This document shows, one piece after another, positions 20,119-29,865 of a stretch of DNA of 64,000 nucleotides. Each line of letters begins with the position of its first letter. The stretch's first letter is position 1. This DNA is from Neoehrlichia mikurensis (GTDB lineage Bacteria > Pseudomonadota > Alphaproteobacteria > Rickettsiales > Anaplasmataceae). Position numbers and translations under genes: made by a program. Under the pieces are notes generated by a model. That model searched no databases, was not told where the DNA came from, and worked only from the letters and a program-made list of their open reading frames with translations. The stretch spans positions 1,005,334 through 1,069,333 of the forward strand of contig NZ_CP066557.1 of the NCBI RefSeq assembly GCF_019186785.1, read 5' to 3'.

Positions 20119-20877
20119 GCATATCTCATTGTTAAATTTTTTTAGTTAATTATGTATTTTATGATTTTACCTTTTTTAATATATCATTGTTTATAGATTA
20201 TTTACAATAATTTTAGTTATGTATATATTTTTTATTATAAATAAAAAATTGAATATTTTGTGTATATTGTAAGTTTTATGAGATCTTATTTTAAGTACTT
20301 ATGTTTTTATAAAATGATGCTATAGTACCATTTTATTAACTAGTATTTTTTATAATGTACATTATAGTATTTATATAATTTTTGAATATAATATAACTAA
20401 TACAAGAATGATATTCTGATAGGTTTTTATTTATAAAATTAATAACGAATTTCTTATAAGTTATTAATTAGCAAGAAATTACTAGCTGATGTAAATAAGT
20501 ATAATATTCAATATGATATACAAGTTTTTTTTTATGTATTACTACCAAATTATTAACATTACACTACTATAAGTAAATATTATAAAATTGATAAAATTTT
20601 TAATAGACATATTTTGTGTAATGTTTATTAATAATTTAAAAATTGATAAATAAAGGAAAGATTATTTATAAAAATGATTATATTTTATAATATTAACAAA
20701 GCTATAACCTGATTTTTAGTTATATCTTTGCAGAAAATTAATAAAAAATCTTAGGTAAACATAAGTGAAAATTAAAAAGAGGTAATTATATATCAAAGCT
20801 CCAGATGTAAAATGTACTAATGCTTAATGTATGCAAATGATAATTTTCATGTACATTTTTGATATATTGATTTTTGT
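20119..20877. other. Gap downstream of fdx
   Basis: No intact gene. A minus-strand tract of about 38 codons between roughly 20710 and 20825 encodes a hydrophobic peptide (including HFTSGALIYNYLFLIFTY) without a start codon. It is repeated in copy 2. Nothing is recognised. Confidence 0.3.
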
Positions 20878-21231
20878 TTAATTTTCATTATTATTGAAAG
20901 AAATATTTCTGGTTTCACTTGGCAATGTTACACATAGTCCGTCAAGTTCTTTAGTAATCATAATTTGACACCCAAGTCTTGAAGTTTCTGTTAACCCAAA
21001 TGCAAGATCAAGCATGTCATTTTCTTCATCTGATAACTCATTATATTTTTCCACTACACTGTACCATGATGGATCAATGATTAGATGGCAGGTAGAACAT
21101 GCTAAAGATCCTTCACAAGCACCTTCTAAATTGACGTTATTTCTATGTGCTAATGTTAGTAGAGTTTCTCCCTCATAAGCTTGGAAAGTATGTTTGCTTC
21201 CATCTGGAAAAGTAAAAGTAACGAATGGCAT
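20878..21231 (-). CDS. fdx: ISC-type [2Fe-2S] ferredoxin (copy 1)
   Basis: Adrenodoxin-like ferredoxin that donates electrons for Fe-S cluster assembly on IscU. The 117-residue protein has cluster ligands Cys39, Cys45, Cys48 (in CEGSLACSTCHL) and Cys88. It is the last gene of the isc operon, 17 bp after hscA, with GGAG before the ATG. An identical gene lies at 45177-45530. Confidence 0.96.
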   Translation of the reverse strand: MPFVTFTFPDGSKHTFQAYEGETLLTLAHRNNVNLEGACEGSLACSTCHLIIDPSWYSVVEKYNELSDEENDMLDLAFGLTETSRLGCQIMITKELDGLCVTLPSETRNISFNNNEN

Positions 21232-21248
21232 AAAATATCTCCGTGTAT

Positions 21249-23078
21249 TTAATTATTAATAGATTTTTTTAAATCCAGAATCATTTGTTGCATAAAATTT
21301 GAAGATTTTAATACGAGACTATTAATAGCATTTTCTATATTATTTATGTTGTTACTTAATAGAGTATGTTGCAATTTTTGAATCGCATTGTTAATTGCTT
21401 TTCTTTCGGATTTTTCTATTGAATCTTTATTTTTTACTAAATTATCTTTTATTATTTTTATCATATTTTGTCCTTTAATTTTTATTTCAGATAAGTATCT
21501 TAATTGCATATCTTGATCAAAGTTTTCTAGAGATTCTGATATATGTTGTTCTATCTCTTGATTTGTTAGGTTGTATGTTGATTGAATTTCAACATACTTT
21601 TTGATCCCTGTAGAGTCTTCTTGTGCTGAGACAGTTAATAAACCGTCAGCATCGACAGAAAATTCTACTTTAATTCTTGCTTGTCCTGCAGGTAGTGGTG
21701 GTATATTTTTTAAATCAAACTTTGCTAAAGATTTATTATGAAATATCATTTCACGCTCGCCTTGACATATATGTATTTGTATAGAAGTTTGACCATCTAC
21801 ATATGTAGTAAATTCTTGAATGGCAGATGTGGGAATTGGTGTATTACGTGGTATTATTTTTTCAACAATCCCTCCTATTGTTTCAAGTCCTAAAGATAAA
21901 GGTAGTACATCGATTAATATGCTCTTATTATTTATATGTGGATTTGAAAGATAGTATGCTTGAAGTGCAGCACCAGTGACAACAACCTCTTCTGGATTAA
22001 TGTTATCAAATATTTTATTTGGAAAAAGATTATTTAACATGTTCTTTATCATTGGAGTCTTTGTTGAACCTCCAACCAAAAGTACCTTAGATATATGATG
22101 ATAATTTATATTAACACTTGCAAGAGTATCTGTAACTATTTGTAAAGTTTTGTTTATTAACGGCATGATGATGTTATTGAGATCTTGTTTCGTGATTGTA
22201 CATTCAAATAACTTGTTTTGTATATTAAATGCAAAATGTCCATAATCGTTATTGGTCAAGAATATTTTTATTTTTTGTGCTTCTAATACTAGATTATTAA
22301 ATAATTTTTTATCTAAGATAATATTTGTTGAAAAAATATTTTGATATTTTTGTAAAATAAATTCAGCCAAACTGTAATCGATATCATCACCCCCCAAGTT
22401 TGTATCTCCACCTGTAGCTAATACCTGAAAAACTCCTTTGTGTAATTTAAGTACTGAAATATCAAAAGTTCCTCCACCTAAATCATATACTACATAGATA
22501 CCTTGAGTATCAACTTGCTCAATACCATACGCAAGTGCTGAGGCTGTAGGTTCACTTAATAATCTTAAAACTTCTATTCCTGCAAGTTTAGCTGCGTCTT
22601 TTGTTGCTTTTCTTGCTATGTCATTAAAATACGCAGGAACAGTAATTACTGCTTTTTGTACTGTAACTCCAATGTTATCTTTTACAATGTTACATAATTT
22701 TTTTAAAATTTCTGAAGATACTTCTATAGGAGTTACTGAATGATTGCAAACTATTAAATTAATATCATTACCATTATTGTTACTTACTATGTTAAATGGT
22801 AAATTTAAATTTTGAATATCAGTGATATTTTTTCCCATGAGACGTTTTATTGAGTATAATGTTGATTCATGATTTTTGTCAGCATCATAACCAACTTTAA
22901 TGCAATTATTTCCATAATTAACGACTGAAGGGATAAGTGATTGATTGTTTTTATCTTTAAAAATTACTACTTGTCCATCATTATCAGTCATTGCAATAAG
23001 AGAATTTGTAGTACCTAAATCAATGCCAAACGCCATAGAATTGTTATTTTTGGAATCTATAATGTTAATTAGCTGCAT
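21249..23078 (-). CDS. hscA: Fe-S cluster chaperone HscA
   Basis: Hsp70-type ATPase specialised for releasing Fe-S clusters from IscU. The 609-residue protein has the phosphate loop IDLGTTNS near residue 19, YDLGGGTFDISVL and LVGGSTKTPMIK in the nucleotide-binding half, then a substrate-binding beta domain (about 385-500) and a helical lid. It overlaps hscB by 14 bp and precedes fdx. Its partner peptide, LPPVK, is present in IscU of this operon. The 3' 982 bp are duplicated at 45548-46529. Confidence 0.96.
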   Translation of the reverse strand: MQLINIIDSKNNNSMAFGIDLGTTNSLIAMTDNDGQVVIFKDKNNQSLIPSVVNYGNNCIKVGYDADKNHESTLYSIKRLMGKNITDIQNLNLPFNIVSNNNGNDINLIVCNHSVTPIEVSSEILKKLCNIVKDNIGVTVQKAVITVPAYFNDIARKATKDAAKLAGIEVLRLLSEPTASALAYGIEQVDTQGIYVVYDLGGGTFDISVLKLHKGVFQVLATGGDTNLGGDDIDYSLAEFILQKYQNIFSTNIILDKKLFNNLVLEAQKIKIFLTNNDYGHFAFNIQNKLFECTITKQDLNNIIMPLINKTLQIVTDTLASVNINYHHISKVLLVGGSTKTPMIKNMLNNLFPNKIFDNINPEEVVVTGAALQAYYLSNPHINNKSILIDVLPLSLGLETIGGIVEKIIPRNTPIPTSAIQEFTTYVDGQTSIQIHICQGEREMIFHNKSLAKFDLKNIPPLPAGQARIKVEFSVDADGLLTVSAQEDSTGIKKYVEIQSTYNLTNQEIEQHISESLENFDQDMQLRYLSEIKIKGQNMIKIIKDNLVKNKDSIEKSERKAINNAIQKLQHTLLSNNINNIENAINSLVLKSSNFMQQMILDLKKSINN

Positions 23079-23496
23079 AAGTGTTACCTTTACTGAGGTA
23101 CTTTAATTTTCTTGTTTGTTTTGCAGCTTCATAAAGATCGTTGTTTGAAAAAGAAAATTCTATGTTTTGAATGCATGTAAGTATTTCATTATTAAGATTT
23201 TGACTTGATTCTTGAATATGAAAGACTTCTTTTATAATACATTGATCATCATCATTATTTAATTTTATGTTTTTAAGTTGTAATATATATTCTGCTCTAC
23301 TTAATGGAGATTTTAGAATTTGATAAGCTTTATTTATTTTTGAAATATATTTTAATGCTAATTGCTTGTCACTTTGTAAACTAAAACAATCAGGATGGTA
23401 AGTGCTTTGTGCTGCTATATAATTTTGTTCAAGAAGCTTTGAATCTATAAAAAAAGATGCTTGAAGTTGCAACAGTGCAAAATAATCCTTACACAT
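23065..23496 (-). CDS. hscB: Fe-S co-chaperone HscB
   Basis: J-domain protein that brings IscU to HscA and stimulates its ATPase. From the proposed ATG at 23496 it has 143 residues, starting MCKDYFALLQL as in the family, with the HPD motif at 34-36 (STYHPDCF) and a C-terminal three-helix domain. The frame runs 26 codons further to 23574, but those residues are read out of frame from the iscA end. Choosing 23496 gives the neat 8-bp overlap ATGTGTAA with the iscA stop. Confidence 0.92.
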   Translation of the reverse strand: MCKDYFALLQLQASFFIDSKLLEQNYIAAQSTYHPDCFSLQSDKQLALKYISKINKAYQILKSPLSRAEYILQLKNIKLNNDDDQCIIKEVFHIQESSQNLNNEILTCIQNIEFSFSNNDLYEAAKQTRKLKYLSKGNTYAAN

Positions 23497-23884
23497 AAAA
23501 GCTTTCTCCACATCCACATCGTCCTTTTTCATTAGGATTTTTAAAAGTAAATCCTGATGATAACATATCTTCATAATAATCGATAGTTGTTCCAGAAATA
23601 AACATCATTGCTTTTGGTTCAATTAGTATAACAAAACTAACGTTACCGTATACTTTATCAATTTTTACTTCAAAAGGTCTGATTTCGTAAGCATATTCGA
23701 TACTGTATTTAAATCCAAAACATCCTTTTTGTTTTACTATAATTCTAATACCAATACAATTATCTTGTTTTGTTGTGATAAGGTTTTTAATTCTATTTAG
23801 AGCTTTCTCTGTAACTATAATAGGGGGGTGAATATGAGTTACAGCAGTATTTTCTATATTTTCTACAGAAATATTTTTTTTCAT
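23489..23884 (-). CDS. iscA: A-type Fe-S carrier IscA
   Basis: HesB/IscA-family protein that holds or delivers Fe-S clusters or iron. The protein has 131 residues. The three conserved cysteines are Cys55 (KQKGCFGFKY) and Cys123/Cys125 in the C-terminal GRCGCGESFYV. About 20 extra N-terminal residues precede the family core. It lies 8 bp after iscU and overlaps the hscB start. Confidence 0.94.
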   Translation of the reverse strand: MKKNISVENIENTAVTHIHPPIIVTEKALNRIKNLITTKQDNCIGIRIIVKQKGCFGFKYSIEYAYEIRPFEVKIDKVYGNVSFVILIEPKAMMFISGTTIDYYEDMLSSGFTFKNPNEKGRCGCGESFYV

Positions 23885-23892
23885 GAAAAACC

Positions 23893-24315
23893 TTAGTCAA
23901 TGTTAGTATTTTTATGATTAGTATTTGATACTTTATTTACTTGCTTATGTTTATAATCATTAATTGCAGCTTTAACAGCATCTTCTGCAAGTAAAGAACA
24001 GTGTATTTTGACTGGAGGTAGAGACAATTCTTTTGCTAAAACGGTATTTTTTAATTGAATTGCTTCATCAATATTTTTACCCTTTATTAATTCTGTTGCT
24101 AATGAGCTAGCAGCAATTGCAGCTCCACAACCAAAGGTTTTGAATTTAGCATCAGTAATTGTACCATTATTATCAACTTTAATTTGTAATTTCATTACAT
24201 CTCCACAACTTGGAGCTCCTACTAATCCTGTTCCGACGTCGCTGTCTTCTTTTGAAAGTGTTCCAACATTTTTAGGATTATTGTAATGCTCTAATACATT
24301 ATTACTATAACTCAT
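23893..24315 (-). CDS. iscU: Fe-S scaffold protein IscU
   Basis: Scaffold on which [2Fe-2S] and [4Fe-4S] clusters are built. The 140-residue protein has cluster ligands Cys37 (GAPSCGDVMKL, with Asp39), Cys63 (FKTFGCGAAIA) and Cys106 with His105. The HscA recognition peptide LPPVK is at 99-103. It sits 67 bp after iscS, with a clear AGGAG before the ATG. Confidence 0.97.
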   Translation of the reverse strand: MSYSNNVLEHYNNPKNVGTLSKEDSDVGTGLVGAPSCGDVMKLQIKVDNNGTITDAKFKTFGCGAAIAASSLATELIKGKNIDEAIQLKNTVLAKELSLPPVKIHCSLLAEDAVKAAINDYKHKQVNKVSNTNHKNTNID

Positions 24316-24382
24316 AACATTTTACTCCTTTAATTTTTTTAAATTACTAACAATTTTAATATTCTTGTAAATCATTTTATTA

Positions 24383-25639
24383 CTAATGTGTATCCCATTT
24401 TATAGTTTTTAAATCTATACCTTCTTGTACCATCTCCCATAGAGGACTGATCTCACGTAATTTTTGTATGCTTTTGATAATAAGATCTGCAGCATACATT
24501 ATTTCTTCTTCAGTAGTGAATCTTCCTATTCCAAATCTGATAGATGAATGTTCTAAATCCTGTTCTATATTTAATGCACGCAATACATATGATGCTTCTA
24601 AAGATGATGATGTACAGGCTGATCCTGAACTTACTGCTAAATCATTAATTGCCATTATTATAGATTCTCCTTCAACATATGGAAAACTTAGATTAAGATT
24701 CCCAGGTATCCTTTGATCATAGTCTCCATTAAGCACAACATAAGGTATATTTTCTATAATTTTATTATATAACATATCTCTTAATTTTTTAAGTCTAATT
24801 CCTTCCTCCTTCATTTCTTTTTGAGCAATTTTTGCTGCTTCACCTAACCCTACGGCAAGCGGTGTAGGTACTGTGCCTGACCTCATTCCACGTTCTTGTC
24901 CTCCTCCACTAATAATAGGCACTATACGCACTCTTGGTTGACGTTTTCGAATGTAAAGAGCTCCTATGCCCATAGGACCGTATATTTTATGTCCTGATAT
25001 ACTTAATAAATCTATATTCATGTCATTAACATCTATTGGTATTTTACCAAAAGCTTGTGCTGCATCAGTGTGAAAAAATATACCATTTTGGCGACATATT
25101 GCACCTATTTCTTTAATAGGTTGAATAACGCCTATTTCATTATTGACCATCATTATTGATACTAAAATGGTTTTATCATTAATAGCATTTTTTAATGTAT
25201 TTAAATCTAAAATTCCATTTTTTTGCACATCCAAGTATGTTACTTGGAATCCTTCTGTTTCTAAATGACGACAAGAATCTAATACACACTTATGTTCTGT
25301 TCTAGCAGTAATTATATGATTACCTTTATTTTTATAAAAGTGAGCTATTCCTTTAATTGCTAAATTATTAGATTCAGTTGCTCCAGATGTAAATATTATT
25401 TCTTTAGCTTCAGCGTTAATAAGGTCAGAAATTTGCATTCTAGCATTTTCTACTGCCGCTTCAGCTTTCCATCCAAAACAGTGGCTTCGCGAATGAGGAT
25501 TAGAAAACTGTTTAAAATATGGAAGCATTGCATCTATAACTCTGTTATCCGTTTTAGTAGTAGATTGATAGTCAAAAAATATTGGAAGATTAAGATTTTT
25601 ATCTTTTAATTCTGTGTACATAATTTTTTCCTTTTCCAT
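24383..25639 (-). CDS. iscS: Cysteine desulfurase IscS
   Basis: PLP enzyme that supplies sulfur from cysteine to IscU and tRNA thiolation enzymes. The PLP Lys218 lies in [12 protein letters not shown], His116 in TEHKCVL, and the persulfide Cys342 in [14 protein letters not shown], the long-loop IscS form. Two starts are possible: ATG 25639 (418 residues) and ATG 25621 (412 residues). The second has a well-spaced AAGGA. It lies directly after the regulator/desulfurase fusion gene, so two desulfurase domains are encoded in tandem. Confidence 0.96.
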   Translation of the reverse strand: MEKEKIMYTELKDKNLNLPIFFDYQSTTKTDNRVIDAMLPYFKQFSNPHSRSHCFGWKAEAAVENARMQISDLINAEAKEIIFTSGATESNNLAIKGIAHFYKNKGNHIITARTEHKCVLDSCRHLETEGFQVTYLDVQKNGILDLNTLKNAINDKTILVSIMMVNNEIGVIQPIKEIGAICRQNGIFFHTDAAQAFGKIPIDVNDMNIDLLSISGHKIYGPMGIGALYIRKRQPRVRIVPIISGGGQERGMRSGTVPTPLAVGLGEAAKIAQKEMKEEGIRLKKLRDMLYNKIIENIPYVVLNGDYDQRIPGNLNLSFPYVEGESIIMAINDLAVSSGSACTSSSLEASYVLRALNIEQDLEHSSIRFGIGRFTTEEEIMYAADLIIKSIQKLREISPLWEMVQEGIDLKTIKWDTH

Positions 25640-25659
25640 TAATCCTACTACAATGACTA

Positions 25660-27207
25660 TTAATGTATTTTTTGAGATTGCTGATAAATTTCATACCAAC
25701 AATCTACAATTTTTTTTACATGCTGTTCTTCAGTATCAACTCCTAAGCTAATTCTTATAGTGTTTCTTAGAAATTGTTCACTAACATTCATTGCAGATAA
25801 TACATGTGAGATATTGGCCTTACCAGAAGAACAAGCTGATCCTATTCCTATGGCAATATTATTCTGATCAAATTTTATCAACTGCACTTCATTACTAACA
25901 CCTGGCATTGCAATACAAGTAGTATTAGGCAATCTATCAGCATTTTTTCCAAATATCTTACATGATGGTACAAGATGCATTATATCATGTTCTAGCTGAT
26001 TACGTAAATTTTTAATATAGTTCATCTTTTGTATATAATTATCAAGATTATTTAATGATAATAATAGAGAATAAATAGCTGCTACATTTTCAGTGCCTGC
26101 ACGCAACCCTTTTTCTTGAGACCCACCTAATATTGTAGGCTGAATATTAATTACTGAATTATTAAATAATAATGCTCCTGCTCCTGATAATCCTCCAATT
26201 TTATGTGATGAAATAGTGAGAACATCAACTCCTAAATCTGATACATCTATATGTATTTTTCCGCATGCTTGTACAGCATCTGTGTGAACAACCGCTCCAA
26301 ATTTATGAGATATTTCAGTAATTTCCTTAATTGGTTGAATTACTCCAGTTTCATTATTTGCAAGCATGACTGATACTAATATTTTTTCATTTTTTAAGCT
26401 TTGCAAAACATTAACCAGCTCATTTAAAGATATTATACCATCTTGATCTACAGGGATAATTATAGGAGCAATGGCACTATTTATTACTGATAAATGCTCC
26501 GTTGCGGAAATTATATGATGGTAATCTTTTGTACTGCTAAATACTAAGTTATTTGCTTCAGTACCAGATGATGTAAAAATTATATCATGCTTCTTAGTAT
26601 TTAATTTTTTAGATATTATTTCTCTCGTGTCTTCAATAATTTTTCTTGTTTTCTGTCCTAATTTATGCATAGATGAAGGATTGTATATATTATCAAACAA
26701 TAACATGTTACTTAACTGTTGTTTAATTGTTGGATTTATGGAGGAAGTTGCATTATAATCAGCATAAATATAATTGTTATTGGTATCGAATCTGAACTTA
26801 TTAGAAAGTATATCTTTTATGGAAATATGACTTAAATAATTTCTTATATAGCATTCCATATTACTCCAAAAATTATGGGTATTGCATTTTTGTGAATGAT
26901 CTACTAAGCAACTTTTTGATGATTCACCTCCCTCACATCTTGTAATTTTAACCCTTTCTCCTATAGCATCTAATATTAAATTAAGTGTAATTAAATTTGG
27001 TGCAATATTTAAGCTATATTTCCCCCCAGGACCCTTAGTTGCACGTATTAATCCTGTTTTTTTAAGCTTTGTTATTACTTGTTCAAGATAACCCTTAGAT
27101 AAAGATAAATCTTGTATAATGTTTAATGTTTTATGTTTTTTCTGATCAGTATGTGCTAAATTTGATATAAACATTACAGCATAACGAAATCTAGTTGTAA
27201 TTAACAT
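25660..27207 (-). CDS. Fusion of IscR-type Rrf2 regulator and cysteine desulfurase
   Basis: One continuous 515-residue frame. Residues 1 to about 130 form an Rrf2 winged-helix domain ([20 protein letters not shown], then [18 protein letters not shown] and [10 protein letters not shown]) with possible [2Fe-2S] ligands Cys91, Cys100, Cys108 and His111. Residues about 147-510 form a NifS/IscS-like desulfurase with His238, PLP Lys336 (SSHKIGG) and catalytic Cys459 ([10 protein letters not shown]), so the enzyme part looks active. As the first gene of the isc operon it probably regulates that operon. From memory, similar Rrf2/aminotransferase V annotations exist in Anaplasmataceae; its biochemistry is unknown to me. 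Confidence 0.93.
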   Translation of the reverse strand: MLITTRFRYAVMFISNLAHTDQKKHKTLNIIQDLSLSKGYLEQVITKLKKTGLIRATKGPGGKYSLNIAPNLITLNLILDAIGERVKITRCEGGESSKSCLVDHSQKCNTHNFWSNMECYIRNYLSHISIKDILSNKFRFDTNNNYIYADYNATSSINPTIKQQLSNMLLFDNIYNPSSMHKLGQKTRKIIEDTREIISKKLNTKKHDIIFTSSGTEANNLVFSSTKDYHHIISATEHLSVINSAIAPIIIPVDQDGIISLNELVNVLQSLKNEKILVSVMLANNETGVIQPIKEITEISHKFGAVVHTDAVQACGKIHIDVSDLGVDVLTISSHKIGGLSGAGALLFNNSVINIQPTILGGSQEKGLRAGTENVAAIYSLLLSLNNLDNYIQKMNYIKNLRNQLEHDIMHLVPSCKIFGKNADRLPNTTCIAMPGVSNEVQLIKFDQNNIAIGIGSACSSGKANISHVLSAMNVSEQFLRNTIRISLGVDTEEQHVKKIVDCWYEIYQQSQKIH

Positions 27208-27320
27208 GCTAACCTTATAAGAATGTATACAAACTTAGATAAATTTTTAAGTTAATATATTTAAAAAAATATCTTTATTAAGTTAAGTTTTTTAATTACC
27301 CTATGTATATATTATAATAT

Positions 27321-27338
27321 ACCTTATGTAAAGTAGGT
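27321..27338. promoter_or_regulatory. Candidate IscR-type operator
   Basis: An inverted repeat ACCT-N10-AGGT lies in the 159-bp spacer between the isc operon and the divergent hydrolase gene. On the minus strand it is followed by an AT-rich TATAAT (a good -10 for the isc operon). It resembles but does not match the type 2 IscR site, with a 12-base instead of a 13-base distance between the CC and GG. Only the position and symmetry support it. Confidence 0.3.
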
Positions 27339-27366
27339 TTTTAACTAATTATTGGAGCGTTGATTA

Positions 27367-28083
27367 ATGCGTGAAGTTTTTTTAAATGGGTCAGCAGGTA
27401 AGATTGAAGGGAAATATTATCACAATAAAGATGTGAATGCCCCTCTTGCACTTATTCTTCATCCACATCCACAATATGGAGGAAGTATGGATAATAAGAT
27501 TGTCTATAATTTGTACAATATTTTTATAAATAATGGTTTTTCTGTATTGAGAATTAATTTTCGTGGTGTAGGTAAATCTACAGGAAGCTTTGATAAAGGA
27601 GTTGGGGAATTAAATGATGGTGCGACGGCAGCAGACTGGTTACAAAATAATAATCCTTCAATAGCTCCTTTTTGGGTAGCAGGGTTTTCATTTGGTGCTT
27701 GGATTGCAATGCAGTTAGTAATGCGTAGACCGGAAATTGAGGGATTTATTGCAGTATCTCCTCCAGCAAATAAATATGATTTTTCATTTTTATCTCCTTG
27801 TCCTATACCAGGGTTAATAGTCCAAGGTGATAATGATAGTATATCAGATGAATGTGTGGTATCTCAATTAGCTTCTAAGTTAAAAAATTCTATTAAAAGT
27901 GAATATATGCAATATTGCGTAATAGAAAAAGCAGATCACTTTTTTCGTGATCACATAGATACCTTTTATCAGGTTGTGGATTCATACATCAAATCCAGGC
28001 TTTTATTTGCTAGTAATCAACCTAGTAACATTGTACATAGAAAAATGAAACATCGCGTAATAATGCAGGATGAGCCTGTTTAA
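27367..28083 (+). CDS. Alpha/beta hydrolase
   Basis: A 238-residue hydrolase of the dienelactone-hydrolase-like cytosolic group (COG2945-like by appearance). The oxyanion region is LHPHPQYGGSMDNK, the nucleophile Ser108 lies in GFSFGAW, an acid Asp lies in VQGDNDSI (about 153-160), and the His is at 191 in KADHFFRDH. No signal peptide. The substrate is unknown. It is transcribed divergently from the isc operon, sharing its spacer, and has GGAG before the ATG. Confidence 0.85.
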   Translation: MREVFLNGSAGKIEGKYYHNKDVNAPLALILHPHPQYGGSMDNKIVYNLYNIFINNGFSVLRINFRGVGKSTGSFDKGVGELNDGATAADWLQNNNPSIAPFWVAGFSFGAWIAMQLVMRRPEIEGFIAVSPPANKYDFSFLSPCPIPGLIVQGDNDSISDECVVSQLASKLKNSIKSEYMQYCVIEKADHFFRDHIDTFYQVVDSYIKSRLLFASNQPSNIVHRKMKHRVIMQDEPV

Positions 28084-28283
28084 TAATGTAATCATAAATT
28101 GATTTTATATAGTAACATAGCTTTATTGTAAATATAAATAGTTAATAAAGTATTATTTTGTTATATAAAGTTTTTTATTAATTGGAGGAGGACTAGCTTT
28201 TTTGTTAATTAAAAATATATCTACTCAATAAAAAAAATTTATGTTATATTTAAATTGCACTTAAGTTAGATTAGTTAAAGTTT

Positions 28284-29828
28284 ATGCAATATAACTCATG
28301 GCCATTTCAAGAAGCAGAAAAAATTTTGCAAAAATTTGACAATAAAAAGGAGATAGTTTTTGAAACTGGTTATGGTCCATCGGGATTGCCTCATATTGGT
28401 ACTTTTAGCGAAGTACTAAGAACAACGTTTATTATGAATGCATTGCGTGAAATATCGCCAAATATTAATACAAAATTAATAGTTGTTTCGGATGACATGG
28501 ATGGATTGCGCAAAATTCCTGATAATATTGTAAACAAAGAAATATTAGTTGAGCATTTAGGTAAGCCGCTTACTGTTGTTCCAGATCCATTTGGATTGCA
28601 TGAAAGTTATGGGCATTATATGAATGCATTATTACGTAAATTTCTTGATTTTTTTAATTTCGAGTATGATTTTAGAAGTGCAACTGAGTTTTATAAATCT
28701 GGATTTTATGATGAAAAATTATTATTGTTATTGAAGTGTTATGATCAGGTAATGGATGTAATGCTTCCTACTTTAGGAGAAATACGACAAAAGACATATA
28801 GTCCTTTTTTGCCTATATGTCCTAAAACATCAAAAGTACTACAGGTGCCAGTAGTAAAAATTGATACTGAGTTAGGAAGTATTTTTTATAAAGATCCAGA
28901 AGATGGAATAATAGAGATTCCTGTTACAGGGGGAAATTGTAAATTACAATGGAAACCAGATTGGGGTATGCGTTGGGCTGCGTTTAATGTTAATTATGAG
29001 ACTCACGGTAAGGATCTTACACCTTCTGCAGAATTATCTAGTGAAATATGTAAGATATTAGGTAGTAATCCTCCTATACTATTTTGTTATGAGTTATTTC
29101 TTGATAAAGATGGCAAAAAAATTTCAAAATCAAAGGGAAATGGGATATCAATTGAAGATTGGCTATTATATGCTCCTAGTGAAAGCTTAGCATTATATCT
29201 CTTTCAACATCCAAAGAGAGCGAAACGTTTATATTTTGATGTTATTCCAAAGTCTGTAGATAATTATTTAGAGTTAGCACGAGAATATAATCAAATTCAA
29301 AATTATGATAATCCTGTATGGCATATACATAATGGTAAAATTCCCAGTTTAGATATGTATGAATTAAATTTTTCTTTATTATTGAATTTAGCTTCTGCAT
29401 GTAATGCTGAAAATAGTGATATACTTTGGGGATTTATTAAAAATTATAATAATGATATAGATCCAGGAAAAAGTGAGTTTCTAAATAAACTTGTAGTGTA
29501 TGCTGTTAGGTATTATCACAATTTTATAAAACCTAATAAAGTATACAGAATTCCTACTAATGATGAAAAAGAAATGCTTAATGATCTAGTAAGTGTATTA
29601 TTGCTATTACAGGATGATGAGTCCTCTAGTAATATACAAAATCAAATTTTTGTTCTAGGTAAAAAATATTATACTAGTGATTTGAAACAGTGGTTTACAA
29701 TGTTGTATGAAGTTTTACTTGGACAAAGTCAAGGACCAAAATTAGGATCTTTTATTAAATTATATGGAATAAAGAATACTATAACGTTAATTAAAAAATT
29801 ATTAGATAACCGAAGTAGTAATAATTGA
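28284..29828 (+). CDS. lysS: Lysyl-tRNA synthetase, class I
   Basis: Charges tRNA-Lys using the class I (archaeal-type) fold found in many alphaproteobacteria, and not the usual class II enzyme. The 514-residue protein has the HIGH-type motif in GPSGLPHIGT (31-40) and the KMSKS-type motif in GKKISKSKGNG (about 277-287), with an alpha-helical C-terminal anticodon region. It is probably the only LysRS of the organism. It is followed 37 bp later by a lipoprotein gene. Confidence 0.95.
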   Translation: MQYNSWPFQEAEKILQKFDNKKEIVFETGYGPSGLPHIGTFSEVLRTTFIMNALREISPNINTKLIVVSDDMDGLRKIPDNIVNKEILVEHLGKPLTVVPDPFGLHESYGHYMNALLRKFLDFFNFEYDFRSATEFYKSGFYDEKLLLLLKCYDQVMDVMLPTLGEIRQKTYSPFLPICPKTSKVLQVPVVKIDTELGSIFYKDPEDGIIEIPVTGGNCKLQWKPDWGMRWAAFNVNYETHGKDLTPSAELSSEICKILGSNPPILFCYELFLDKDGKKISKSKGNGISIEDWLLYAPSESLALYLFQHPKRAKRLYFDVIPKSVDNYLELAREYNQIQNYDNPVWHIHNGKIPSLDMYELNFSLLLNLASACNAENSDILWGFIKNYNNDIDPGKSEFLNKLVVYAVRYYHNFIKPNKVYRIPTNDEKEMLNDLVSVLLLLQDDESSSNIQNQIFVLGKKYYTSDLKQWFTMLYEVLLGQSQGPKLGSFIKLYGIKNTITLIKKLLDNRSSNN

Positions 29829-29865
29829 CATATTTATAGGGTATGTTATTGTTTATTAAGTGAGC

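Larger units (their letters stand above)
20069..22230. repeat. 2,162-bp direct repeat, copy 1
   Basis: This segment recurs at 44368-46529 in the same orientation, 24,299 bp away. The coordinate offset is constant throughout, with no indel, and every line I compared was identical. It covers the first 50 bp of the 350-residue protein gene, the 760-bp gap, all of fdx, and the last 982 bp of hscA. The boundaries show no insertion-sequence ends or obvious target duplications. Confidence 0.95.

Noticed and set aside
23497-23574. Longer HscB from ATG 23574
   Set aside because: The extra residues come from reading the iscA 3' end in another frame, and the family start is MCKDYFALLQ at 23496.
28284-29828. 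Class I LysRS as evidence of recent transfer from archaea
   Set aside because: This enzyme is the normal form in Rickettsiales and many alphaproteobacteria.
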